DNA from: Candidatus Sphingobacterium stercoripullorum | Lineage (GTDB): Bacteria > Bacteroidota > Bacteroidia > Sphingobacteriales > Sphingobacteriaceae | Direction: 5' to 3' | DNA length: 36,604 nt | NCBI GenBank assembly: GCA_019114715.1 | Contig: DXEZ01000222.1 | Location: forward strand, 1 to 36,604 | In this document: piece by piece, positions 28,717 to 36,604 of the stretch | How the letters are laid out: the number at the start of each line of letters is the position of its first letter | Position numbering within the stretch: the first letter of the stretch is position 1 | Made by a program: the position numbers and the translations under genes | Notes under the pieces: generated by a model | The model's input: only the letters and a program-made list of their open reading frames with translations | Told to the model about the DNA's origin: nothing | The model's database searches: none

Positions 28717-29099
28717 AATAAAATCCTATTATAAACGTTATGTATTTTAATACTTTTTTTCCCCACCACCTACAATTGCAACAAAAATGTTAGAAACAAT
28801 CTAATGACGCAAAATAATTACGGGTAGTTTGTTGATTTCTCCATAGGTAATAGCAACACTTTAATCACCCCTACTGATAGTCTTAAAAAGAACCTCAAAA
28901 CCAATTATAAAGCAGGTAGAAGACCTTTAACACATTAATCTCTCCCTAACATTGAAATGATTGAAAAAAGGCCATAAACAAGCTAAAAACAAGCCGTATA
29001 TTTTATTACAGTAATAAGTCTTAATAGGCCGAAAGAAATATGGTAGATTATAATTAAGGCGAGTGGTAAGTCAGCTTGTAAGAAGGAAGCTTATAATAA

Positions 29100-29136
29100 C
29101 TCCTTGGTTATTTTTTTAGGGTAAATAACCAAGGAG
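29100..29136 (-). terminator. Hairpin at the 3' end of the cytochrome oxidase operon
   Basis: CTCCTTGGTTATTT (29100-29113), 9-nt loop, AAATAACCAAGGAG (29123-29136): perfect 14-bp stem; only a weak T-tract follows. Confidence 0.7.
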
Positions 29137-29146
29137 CACCATGTAT

Positions 29147-29605
29147 TTATAAAAATACTCGAGCGTGCCAGCTATTTTTAAGAGGCACTTCCCATTTATT
29201 TAAAAAATCCTCATGATTATTTACCAAGTTATTAAACACAACAGTCTGCTCTCCAACAATACCATTCTTTATTAACTCAGTAAATTCTTCTTTTGATGCC
29301 AGCTTAATTACATTATCCTGATCCCTATAGGAGATAGACCACCTATCAAATAAATTAAGTGCAAATTCCTTTTCTAGATCCTTTAAAAAGTAAGTAGACT
29401 TATCGATAGAGCAACCTGTTACAGCGGCTTGTTGTTCATTTACGCGAAGAACAATAAATAAATTATGCAATATTTCAAAACTACCAGCTAAAGCAGAACC
29501 GTGGGCAGTCCACTGTTCAATAAAACCTGATAGATTAATCTTAAGTTTTTCAACTTCTGTTTCCGTTAGAAACCTATTACTTTGATAAACCCAAACTCTC
29601 TCCAT
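29147..29605 (-). CDS. Small conserved protein at the end of the cox operon, function unknown
   Basis: Intact 152-aa ORF, 10 nt after the DUF420 gene; no Walker A or other catalytic motif seen. Confidence 0.75.
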   Translation of the reverse strand: MERVWVYQSNRFLTETEVEKLKINLSGFIEQWTAHGSALAGSFEILHNLFIVLRVNEQQAAVTGCSIDKSTYFLKDLEKEFALNLFDRWSISYRDQDNVIKLASKEEFTELIKNGIVGEQTVVFNNLVNNHEDFLNKWEVPLKNSWHARVFL

Positions 29606-29615
29606 AACAACTCTT

Positions 29616-30155
29616 TTAAAAATTATAATAAGGGGAAATCAGTAAATAAACAACCACTCCAGATACCGCTACATACAACCATAAAGGAAAAGTATACTTA
29701 GCAATTTTGCGATGCCTCTCATAAGAACCAACCAGCCCTCTAACAAAAGTAATTAACACAAAAGGAATAACAACAATAGAAAGAATAATATGGCTTATTA
29801 AAACAAAGAAATACACTGTTTTAATCCAACCCTCTCCTCCAAAGGGTGTGGACTCGGAGGTCATATGATAAGCCACATATAAAGAAAGAAACAAGGCTGA
29901 ACATACTAAACAGATCTTCACCAAAGTTTCATGCAGTTTAATATTCCCTTTTTTAATGGCAACAACAGCACAAATTAAAAGCACAGCGGTCAATGCATTA
30001 ATAGAAGCATAAATAGGAGGTAAAAACGTTAACGGTTCAACATCATATCCCAGATCCTTTAGATTAACGCCAAACAGAGCTGCAACGATAAGTGGAATAA
30101 TAACTGATAAAGCGACAATTAACTTATTGTATCTTTTTTCTTTTTGCATATCCAT
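29616..30155 (-). CDS. DUF420 family membrane protein
   Basis: Several TM segments with NIKLHETLVKICLVCSALFLSLYVAYH and FFVLISHIILSIVVIPFVLITFVRGL, as in YozB/DUF420 proteins near oxidase genes. Confidence 0.8.
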   Translation of the reverse strand: MDMQKEKRYNKLIVALSVIIPLIVAALFGVNLKDLGYDVEPLTFLPPIYASINALTAVLLICAVVAIKKGNIKLHETLVKICLVCSALFLSLYVAYHMTSESTPFGGEGWIKTVYFFVLISHIILSIVVIPFVLITFVRGLVGSYERHRKIAKYTFPLWLYVAVSGVVVYLLISPYYNF

Positions 30156-30158
30156 AAA

Positions 30159-30842
30159 CTAAGTAGATTGTACTCCCCTTAAATTTTCAATTAATAAAAC
30201 TTTTATATCCTCCTCAATAATTTTGTAGACTTTAGGATTGTCCGAGTTATATATCCCTCTTAAAAACCCATTTTTATCAATAAGTACGATTTGATTAGAA
30301 GGCAGAACATTCGTATCAAATTCACTATAGTATAAAACATCTAACAATAAATTATCCCTAATAAAGCCATATGCTTGTTCATTACTGGGTTGAATATAAA
30401 ACCAATTCTTATTAAAAAAGTCTCGATAAGGTAAAATATAATCATCAGCATCAGCAAAGCCAGCTAGGGTATCCACATTGATAGAATAAAACTTTAAGTT
30501 ATTGAAAGTCTGAAAACGGTCAACGACCTTCTCTAAGGCATCGGTAATGTTCCTAGAGTAACTAGGAGAGCCCAAGGAAATCAAATGAAAAACGCGAATA
30601 GTTGTATCGCTATTAAACACTATATCTTCACCGCCGAGGTTTTGAAATTTTGCGTCTGGAATATATACACTGCTAAGATCCACCTGTCCACTAGTTAAGC
30701 CTTCAGTAGAGTAATAAGGAAGCGTTAAATAGGAATTATTCGCTACGCGAACAAAGGTGAGATACAAAAAACCTGGCAATAGTAGAACTAAAGCCAGGAG
30801 TATAATAGTAAGTTTACTTTTCTTTTTTTTATTATTTGCCAT
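30159..30842 (-). CDS. SCO1/SenC-like protein lacking the CxxxC copper site
   Basis: N-terminal TM anchor and thioredoxin-like layout (VFHLISLGSPSYSRN, FYSINVDT, QIVLIDKNGFLRGIYN), located in the cox operon. No cysteine in the protein. Confidence 0.7.
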   Translation of the reverse strand: MANNKKKKSKLTIILLALVLLLPGFLYLTFVRVANNSYLTLPYYSTEGLTSGQVDLSSVYIPDAKFQNLGGEDIVFNSDTTIRVFHLISLGSPSYSRNITDALEKVVDRFQTFNNLKFYSINVDTLAGFADADDYILPYRDFFNKNWFYIQPSNEQAYGFIRDNLLLDVLYYSEFDTNVLPSNQIVLIDKNGFLRGIYNSDNPKVYKIIEEDIKVLLIENLRGVQST

Positions 30843-30845
30843 TAA

Positions 30846-31202
30846 TTAAGGATTTGGCCATAAAGGATAAGTATTGTACGCACCATTTAAGAAAGCTCCT
30901 TCTGTATACATAAGAGCAACAAAGTAGGTGAGTAGTATTAGTGCAGAAGCACAAGTAATAATAAACCCAGATTTCTCAAACTTTAGGTGCATAAAGTAAG
31001 CAATAATATAATATGCTTTAGCGAAGGTCAATAGAACATATACGGTAATAACAAATACACCTTTTTCCAAAATACCTTTATGAACTAATCCAAGAGCGAT
31101 AAAGAATTCCAATGCGGTCAGTGCTAATAATATAAAAAACACTTTCCAAATTTGCTTAGGTCCCATCGCACTCTCTTGATGATCTTGTTGAATATGTGCC
31201 AT
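30846..31202 (-). CDS. Cytochrome c oxidase subunit IV family protein
   Basis: Three TM segments: IWKVFFILLALTALEFFIALGLV, YYIIAYFMHLKFEKSGFII; position in operon. Confidence 0.8.
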   Translation of the reverse strand: MAHIQQDHQESAMGPKQIWKVFFILLALTALEFFIALGLVHKGILEKGVFVITVYVLLTFAKAYYIIAYFMHLKFEKSGFIITCASALILLTYFVALMYTEGAFLNGAYNTYPLWPNP

Positions 31203-31222
31203 ATCTTATAATATTAATATCG

Positions 31223-31957
31223 TTAAACTAAATAGAAGAAGGTAAATACAAAAACCCATACAAGGTCAACAAAGTGCCAGTACAGACCAATCTTCTCAAC
31301 CATAAGGTAGGTTCCTCTCTTCTCGTATGTATTGTTTAAGGTCTGAATCAAAGCTATAGTAATCAGTATCAAACCAATAGTTACGTGAAGACCGTGGAAT
31401 CCTGTAATTGCAAAGAATAAATTCGCAAACTGCAATGCAGAAACATGGGAAATGTCATTAGTAAAATAAGGCAGTAGCGCTTCCTTAACGGCATCACCTT
31501 CTAAGCCACTAGATGGAGCTTGACCGAACCAAAAACCAGAATGGCTTAAGTGAGTCCACTCAATAGCCTGACATCCTAAAAAGCAGAGTCCACCTATTAA
31601 AGTAAATATGAGCCACTTGACAACATCTTTCTTTCTACCATTATGTCCAGCATCTACGGCCAACACCATAGTCACAGAAGACACAATTAAAATAAATGTC
31701 ATTATACCCACAAACACTAGCGGATGCCCCTCATCGGCGATCATAGGTATAGATTGGAAAATCTTATCGGCATCAGGCCAAGTAACATGGGCTACACGCT
31801 GCGAGGCATAAAACAATAGAAATCCAGTAAATGTAAATGCATCAGAGACCAAGAAAAACCAAATCATAATTTTTCCATACTCGATGTTCCATGGCGACTT
31901 TCCGCCGCCCCAAGGGCCTTCTTTAACCTTGTCCAATTGTGTTGTAACAGTACTCAT
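31223..31957 (-). CDS. Cytochrome c oxidase subunit 3
   Basis: ITGFHGLHVTIGLILI, GLYWHFVDLVWVFVFTFFYLV. Confidence 0.9.
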   Translation of the reverse strand: MSTVTTQLDKVKEGPWGGGKSPWNIEYGKIMIWFFLVSDAFTFTGFLLFYASQRVAHVTWPDADKIFQSIPMIADEGHPLVFVGIMTFILIVSSVTMVLAVDAGHNGRKKDVVKWLIFTLIGGLCFLGCQAIEWTHLSHSGFWFGQAPSSGLEGDAVKEALLPYFTNDISHVSALQFANLFFAITGFHGLHVTIGLILITIALIQTLNNTYEKRGTYLMVEKIGLYWHFVDLVWVFVFTFFYLV

Positions 31958-31979
31958 CTTTATAAATATAGACTATTCG

Positions 31980-32570
31980 TTATTGATTCAAAAGTAAAAA
32001 TACATATATAAAAAGCCACACAAAATCTAAAAAATGCCAGAAAATGGTAGCTAATTCTGTTCTAAAAACATTCGATTCGACTGAGCTTCTAAGACTCAGT
32101 ACATAGCACCGAAGCAATACCCACAGCCCCCCAATAATATGCGCTAAGTGCATACCGGTAAAGATGTAAATGAAGGACTGAGAAGCATTAGTATTTACAA
32201 AATACACGCCTCTTTCGGTAAGTATTCCCCAAGAGTTAACCTGAAGAATGAAAAACACTATCCCTAAAACTGTAGTAATTAAAACCAGCAGCTGTTGAAG
32301 TTTTACATTCCCCTTTTTTATAGCAGAGTAAGCCAGGTGCATGGTAATACTACTAACAACTATAATAATAGTGCTGTAAATAAACGTATCGGGCAAGATT
32401 GTTTTTAGCCCTTTATCTGGTGAACTTGCTGTATAGACAATAAATCCACTAGAAAGAGCGGCAAACATCATAAACATACCGATCATCCCAAGCCATAAAT
32501 TGAAGCGTTGAGCCCTACGTTTACGTGTTATTTCCTGTTCTAAATTCATATTAGGAATTGCTGAAATCAT
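31980..32570 (-). CDS. Cytochrome c oxidase subunit 3 family protein (second copy)
   Basis: FTGMHLAHIIGGLWVLL, IFWHFLDFVWLFIYVFLLL. Confidence 0.88.
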   Translation of the reverse strand: MISAIPNMNLEQEITRKRRAQRFNLWLGMIGMFMMFAALSSGFIVYTASSPDKGLKTILPDTFIYSTIIIVVSSITMHLAYSAIKKGNVKLQQLLVLITTVLGIVFFILQVNSWGILTERGVYFVNTNASQSFIYIFTGMHLAHIIGGLWVLLRCYVLSLRSSVESNVFRTELATIFWHFLDFVWLFIYVFLLLNQ

Positions 32571-32588
32571 CTCTATCTATTAATACAA

Positions 32589-33542
32589 TTATAAGGCAAT
32601 AAAATCAAACAACAAAGCCAATTGTGAAACCGGTAAATAGATGATAGACATAAACATCACCTTTTTAGCTGTTTGTGTATCCTTTTTTATTAAATGTTTA
32701 TAACCTAACCAAGAAAATGCAATTCCTAAAAGTGTGGTAATTACTACAAAGTAAATCCCTCCAAAACCGTAGTGTAAAGGTAGGAACCCAGCAGGAACCA
32801 TGATTACACATGAAATAAATAACATAACAGCAGAAACGGTATCTTTCTTTTTTGTAGGTAATAAACGTATACCAGCTTTTTTGTAGTCTTCATCAGCTAC
32901 CCAAGCAATAGCCCAAAAGTGAGGGAACTGCCATAAGAATTGAATGAAAAATAAAACAGCAGGTATTAATATTATAGCTCTTTCGTTATACTGACTATAC
33001 AAAGCCAAGTTATCTTGACTAAATGCTGCAAAATACCCTATCAATGGAGGTAAAGCACCTGGTAGTGCTCCAACCCATACTGCTATAGGAGATTTTGATT
33101 TCAATGGTGTATAAACAAAAGCATAAAGAATTAAAGAAAAAACAGATATTATTCCCGCTACAAAATTTAAGTGCGAAAGAATAAGTGTACCTGATATCCC
33201 TAAAAACAAACTGATAACAAGTGCCTGACCGGTGGTCATCCTATTTGCAGGAAGTGGCCTTTGAGCAGTACGTTTCATCAATTTATCTGAATCCTTTTCA
33301 ATGATCTCATTAAACCCATTAGCAGAGCCAGTAACAAAGAACCCACCGATAACAAGGAAAAACCAATTGATCCAATCAATACTACCTTGCTGTTTTGCGC
33401 CTAGTAAAAAGGCTATTGAAGCCGAAAGAACAACCGTCAAGGTTAATCTCAACTTTACTAATTGCGTAAAATCAGTTATAAAATTCTTAAACCCAGATTT
33501 CACTTGCTCGCTACTTGAGGTAACATAATCTCTAACTTGCAT
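32589..33542 (-). CDS. ctaB: Protoheme IX farnesyltransferase (heme O synthase)
   Basis: NGFNEIIEKDSDKLMKRTAQRPLPANRMT, FVYTPLKSKSPIAVWVGALPGALPPLIGY. Confidence 0.94.
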   Translation of the reverse strand: MQVRDYVTSSSEQVKSGFKNFITDFTQLVKLRLTLTVVLSASIAFLLGAKQQGSIDWINWFFLVIGGFFVTGSANGFNEIIEKDSDKLMKRTAQRPLPANRMTTGQALVISLFLGISGTLILSHLNFVAGIISVFSLILYAFVYTPLKSKSPIAVWVGALPGALPPLIGYFAAFSQDNLALYSQYNERAIILIPAVLFFIQFLWQFPHFWAIAWVADEDYKKAGIRLLPTKKKDTVSAVMLFISCVIMVPAGFLPLHYGFGGIYFVVITTLLGIAFSWLGYKHLIKKDTQTAKKVMFMSIIYLPVSQLALLFDFIAL

Positions 33543-33561
33543 GACTACACATTATATATGA

Positions 33562-34608
33562 TTAATAAGTCGCCTTATTTGTAAGTAACATTAAATAATA
33601 TACTGAAGAGAAAAATAGTATACTAAATAATAGATGTAAAGGTTGCGCAAACGCTGGTAAGTTATATCTACCCAAAATAACCCCAGTAATCAATTGCAAT
33701 CCTCCAAATAACAGTACAAAAGTAACTGTTTTACTTTGGATAGAATTTGGAGCAAACCGACTTCTTATTAACCAAAATAAAAACAATATAAAAGCAGTAC
33801 AAATATATCCGAAAATACGGTGACGCATATAAGATGAACTTATAAAATCAAGCCACTGATTTCTATCTACACCACTTTTGAGCATAACATCCACTTCTTC
33901 TCTTACTTGCGTACCCCAAATAACTTGAACAAGCAATAGGAGAATAAAAGCAATGCATACGTATTTAATGCCGATGAAAGAATGATTAATCAAAATATCT
34001 TTGTTCCTTAACGTCGTTGCTTTGTAGAAAGTATAGATACTCATACAAGCAATTGCAATGGCAAGGAGCATATGCACTGTAATTACCCAAGGGGTTAGAT
34101 TTGTAGAAACTACTATAGATCCAAACCATGCTTGGAAGGTTAGTGCAAAAAGATTAATCAGACTAACAATAAAAATAATTGGTTTAACTCGTAAATAAGT
34201 AAATGAGAAAACCAATGTTAATAAAACCCCAATTCCTGAAAGAACGCCGAACAATCTATTGCCATACTCGGTCCAAGTTTTAGCAACGTTAAACGGTTCA
34301 TGCGCCAATAAAGACTCATCGTGCCGTATTAAATCTGCTTCTTTTTGAAAACCTACTTTTTCAAGTATGTTGGCAAATCGCTCATTTTTTTTCGCCCTAT
34401 GCTCTATATAATGTTCCTCATACCCTTCTGGTAATTGATCCACACTGGTAGGGGGAACTATTCTATTGAAACATTTTGGCCAATCTGGACATCCCATTCC
34501 AGATCCTGTACTTCTAACTACACTACCAGCTAAGATAACTGCAAAGATTAAGAAAATAGTAATCCTATTAACTCGAACAAATCTTTTTTCTGAAGCTGGA
34601 TACATCAA
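33562..34608 (-). CDS. ctaA: Heme A synthase (COX15/CtaA)
   Basis: GSVVRSTGSGMGCPDWPKCF, TEYGNRLFGVLSG, VQVIWGTQVREEVD. Confidence 0.92.
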   Translation of the reverse strand: MMYPASEKRFVRVNRITIFLIFAVILAGSVVRSTGSGMGCPDWPKCFNRIVPPTSVDQLPEGYEEHYIEHRAKKNERFANILEKVGFQKEADLIRHDESLLAHEPFNVAKTWTEYGNRLFGVLSGIGVLLTLVFSFTYLRVKPIIFIVSLINLFALTFQAWFGSIVVSTNLTPWVITVHMLLAIAIACMSIYTFYKATTLRNKDILINHSFIGIKYVCIAFILLLLVQVIWGTQVREEVDVMLKSGVDRNQWLDFISSSYMRHRIFGYICTAFILFLFWLIRSRFAPNSIQSKTVTFVLLFGGLQLITGVILGRYNLPAFAQPLHLLFSILFFSSVYYLMLLTNKATY

Positions 34609-34668
34609 TAAACTGATTATTTTATGTAGTTAACTAAATGAACTCATTTAAGAGAAATAACCTTACGG

Positions 34669-36552
34669 TTACTTCTCTTCTACTACTCGATTATTTTCTC
34701 TATTCCATTCTTCTTGAATTCTAATCGCTTCTTCATCTCCTTCAAAATCATGAGGAAGGTTCGAGCTCATAGTTTCAGAGAAAGGAACTGTTTGAGGGAT
34801 AAAATCTTCGTCGTGCCCTGGCTTACTGTAATCGTATGCCCAACGGTGTACTGTTGGTATTTCGCCAGGCCAGTTTCCGTGAATGTGCTCTACCGGAGTA
34901 GTCCATTCCAGCGTATTGGATTTCCAAGGGTTCTGAACTGCTTTCTTTCCTTTAAATATGGAGTAAAAGAAGTTGTATAAGAACGCAACCTGTACTAGAG
35001 CTGCAGTAATAGTTGCCCATGTAATTAACAGGTTAACAGAAACCCATTTCTCCATAAATGCAAACTCAGTAAAGGAGTAGTAACGACGTGGTACACCGTC
35101 AATTCCTAAAAAGTGCATCGGGAAGAAAACAAGGTAAGCACAAACAAAAGTTACCCAGAAGTGAATGTAACCTAGTCGTTCATTCATCATTCTTCCAAAC
35201 ATTTTAGGGAACCAATGGTACACACCCGAAAGCATTCCAAAGATAGAAGCTGAACCCATTACTAAGTGGAAGTGAGCAACAACAAAATATGTATCGTGAA
35301 TATTGATATCAATTACTGCGTTACCTACGTGAAGTCCTGTAAGACCACCCGAAATAAAGAAAGAAACCATTCCTATAGCGAACATCATAGCTGGGGTGAA
35401 CCGTAAGTTCCCTCGCCATAAAGTAGCGGTATAGTTAAAGGCTTTTACTGCTGATGGCACAGCAATTATCAATGTTGTAATCATAAATACTCCTCCAAGG
35501 AATGGATTCATACCTGTTACAAACATGTGGTGTCCCCAAACTAAGAACGATAAGAATGTAATAGCCATCAAAGAATAAACCATCGCGTGGTAGCCAAAAA
35601 TAGGCTTACGTGCGTTTGTAGAAATTACTTCAGAAGTAATACCCATAGCCGGCATTACAACAATATAAACTTCAGGGTGACCTAAGAACCAGAATAAGTG
35701 CTGGAATAAGATTGGTGATCCACCTTCGTTAGGTAAAATCTCTCCACCGATTACTAAGTCTGATAGGTAAAACGAGGTCCCAGCAGAACGATCAAAAATA
35801 AGAAGTACTACTGCAGAAACTAATACAGGGAAAGAAAGTAAACCTACAACAGCAGTTAGAAAGAAAGCCCATACTGTTAGTGGCATTCTCCAAAAGGTCA
35901 TACCTTTAGTACGCATATTCAATACTGTACTGATGTAGTTAACACCTCCTAAAATTTGTGAAATAATAAAAAGAACCATACTGATTAGCCACATAGTCAT
36001 TCCCAGACCGGAACCCGATATGGATTGGGGCACAGCGGATAAAGGAGGATATACCGTCCATCCCGCGGCAGCTGGTCCACTCTCTACAAAGAAAGTAGCA
36101 ACCATTATTACACATGATGTGAAAAAGAACCAAAATGAAAGCATATTCATAAATGGTCCAGCCATATCACGAGCACCAATTTGATAAGGAATAAGAAGGT
36201 TACTAAATGTACCTGATAAACCGGCAGTTAATACAAAAAACACCATCATGGTACCATGAATGGTAACCAACGATAGGAAAAAATCCGGTTTAATACGACC
36301 ACCTTCAGCCCATTTACCTAAAAACACTTCTAGTATGGGAAATTCTTTATCTGGCCAAGCAAGTTGTATACGGAATAAGACCGATAGCAACATCGCTATA
36401 ACAGCCATAACAATACCCGTAATTAAAAACTGCTTTGCGATCATTTTATGATCGGTAGAAAAGACATACTTCGTCCAAAAAGAACCCTTATGATCGTGAT
36501 GATCATGAGATTCACTTCCTGCGGACTGATGAGAGATAACTACACTTGACAT
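34669..36552 (-). CDS. ctaD: Cytochrome c oxidase subunit I (aa3 type)
   Basis: FWFLGHPEVYIVVMPAMG, WGHHMFVTGMNP, HDTYFVVAHFHLVMG; 627 aa. Confidence 0.96.
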   Translation of the reverse strand: MSSVVISHQSAGSESHDHHDHKGSFWTKYVFSTDHKMIAKQFLITGIVMAVIAMLLSVLFRIQLAWPDKEFPILEVFLGKWAEGGRIKPDFFLSLVTIHGTMMVFFVLTAGLSGTFSNLLIPYQIGARDMAGPFMNMLSFWFFFTSCVIMVATFFVESGPAAAGWTVYPPLSAVPQSISGSGLGMTMWLISMVLFIISQILGGVNYISTVLNMRTKGMTFWRMPLTVWAFFLTAVVGLLSFPVLVSAVVLLIFDRSAGTSFYLSDLVIGGEILPNEGGSPILFQHLFWFLGHPEVYIVVMPAMGITSEVISTNARKPIFGYHAMVYSLMAITFLSFLVWGHHMFVTGMNPFLGGVFMITTLIIAVPSAVKAFNYTATLWRGNLRFTPAMMFAIGMVSFFISGGLTGLHVGNAVIDINIHDTYFVVAHFHLVMGSASIFGMLSGVYHWFPKMFGRMMNERLGYIHFWVTFVCAYLVFFPMHFLGIDGVPRRYYSFTEFAFMEKWVSVNLLITWATITAALVQVAFLYNFFYSIFKGKKAVQNPWKSNTLEWTTPVEHIHGNWPGEIPTVHRWAYDYSKPGHDEDFIPQTVPFSETMSSNLPHDFEGDEEAIRIQEEWNRENNRVVEEK

Positions 36553-36604
36553 ATTCTTCTATTCTGATAGTTGTTTCGTTTCGAAAGTTGTTAATTAATT
36601 ATTC

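Noticed and set aside
1-36604. CRISPR array, transposon, prophage, toxin-antitoxin or defence genes
   Set aside because: No regularly spaced repeats, transposase or integrase motifs, or defence-type domains seen among the ORFs.

Overview
The window looks like ordinary chromosomal housekeeping DNA from a Bacteroidota bacterium. Supporting signs are TTG-N17-19-TAnnTTTG promoters, AT-rich spacers and recognisable protein families. I see no mobile element, CRISPR array, defence locus or secretion cluster. Gene content, left to right: polyprenyl synthetase (-), GT4 glycosyltransferase and DUF59/SufT-like protein (+), MBL-fold hydrolase (-), recJ, lptB and GH3-family protein (+), branched-chain aminotransferase and TPR protein (-), etfB-etfA, DUF151 bifunctional nuclease and nucleoside-type MFS permease (+), pyrB and pyrR (-), a DUF2723 membrane protein (-), tRNA-Gln(UUG), prs, rplY/ctc and pth (+). 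Then come a C5 heme cluster on the minus strand (hemA, hemC-hemD fusion, hemB, hemL, His-rich lipoprotein), rbfA, a ~1 kb ORF-free spacer, and an aa3-type cytochrome oxidase operon (ctaD, ctaA, ctaB, two COX3 proteins, COX4-like, SCO-like, DUF420, small conserved protein). The most interesting signals are: (1) an unannotated ~185-nt ncRNA candidate on the minus strand at about 28361-28546, with a good promoter, a foldable 6S-like closing stem and a 38-bp perfect palindrome as terminator; (2) an SCO-family protein in the cox operon with no cysteines and none of the canonical copper ligands; (3) a ~190-nt 5' leader on prs; (4) a His-rich lipoprotein at the end of the heme cluster. I found no clearly new multi-gene system. 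All family calls come from reading the sequences, with no database search.
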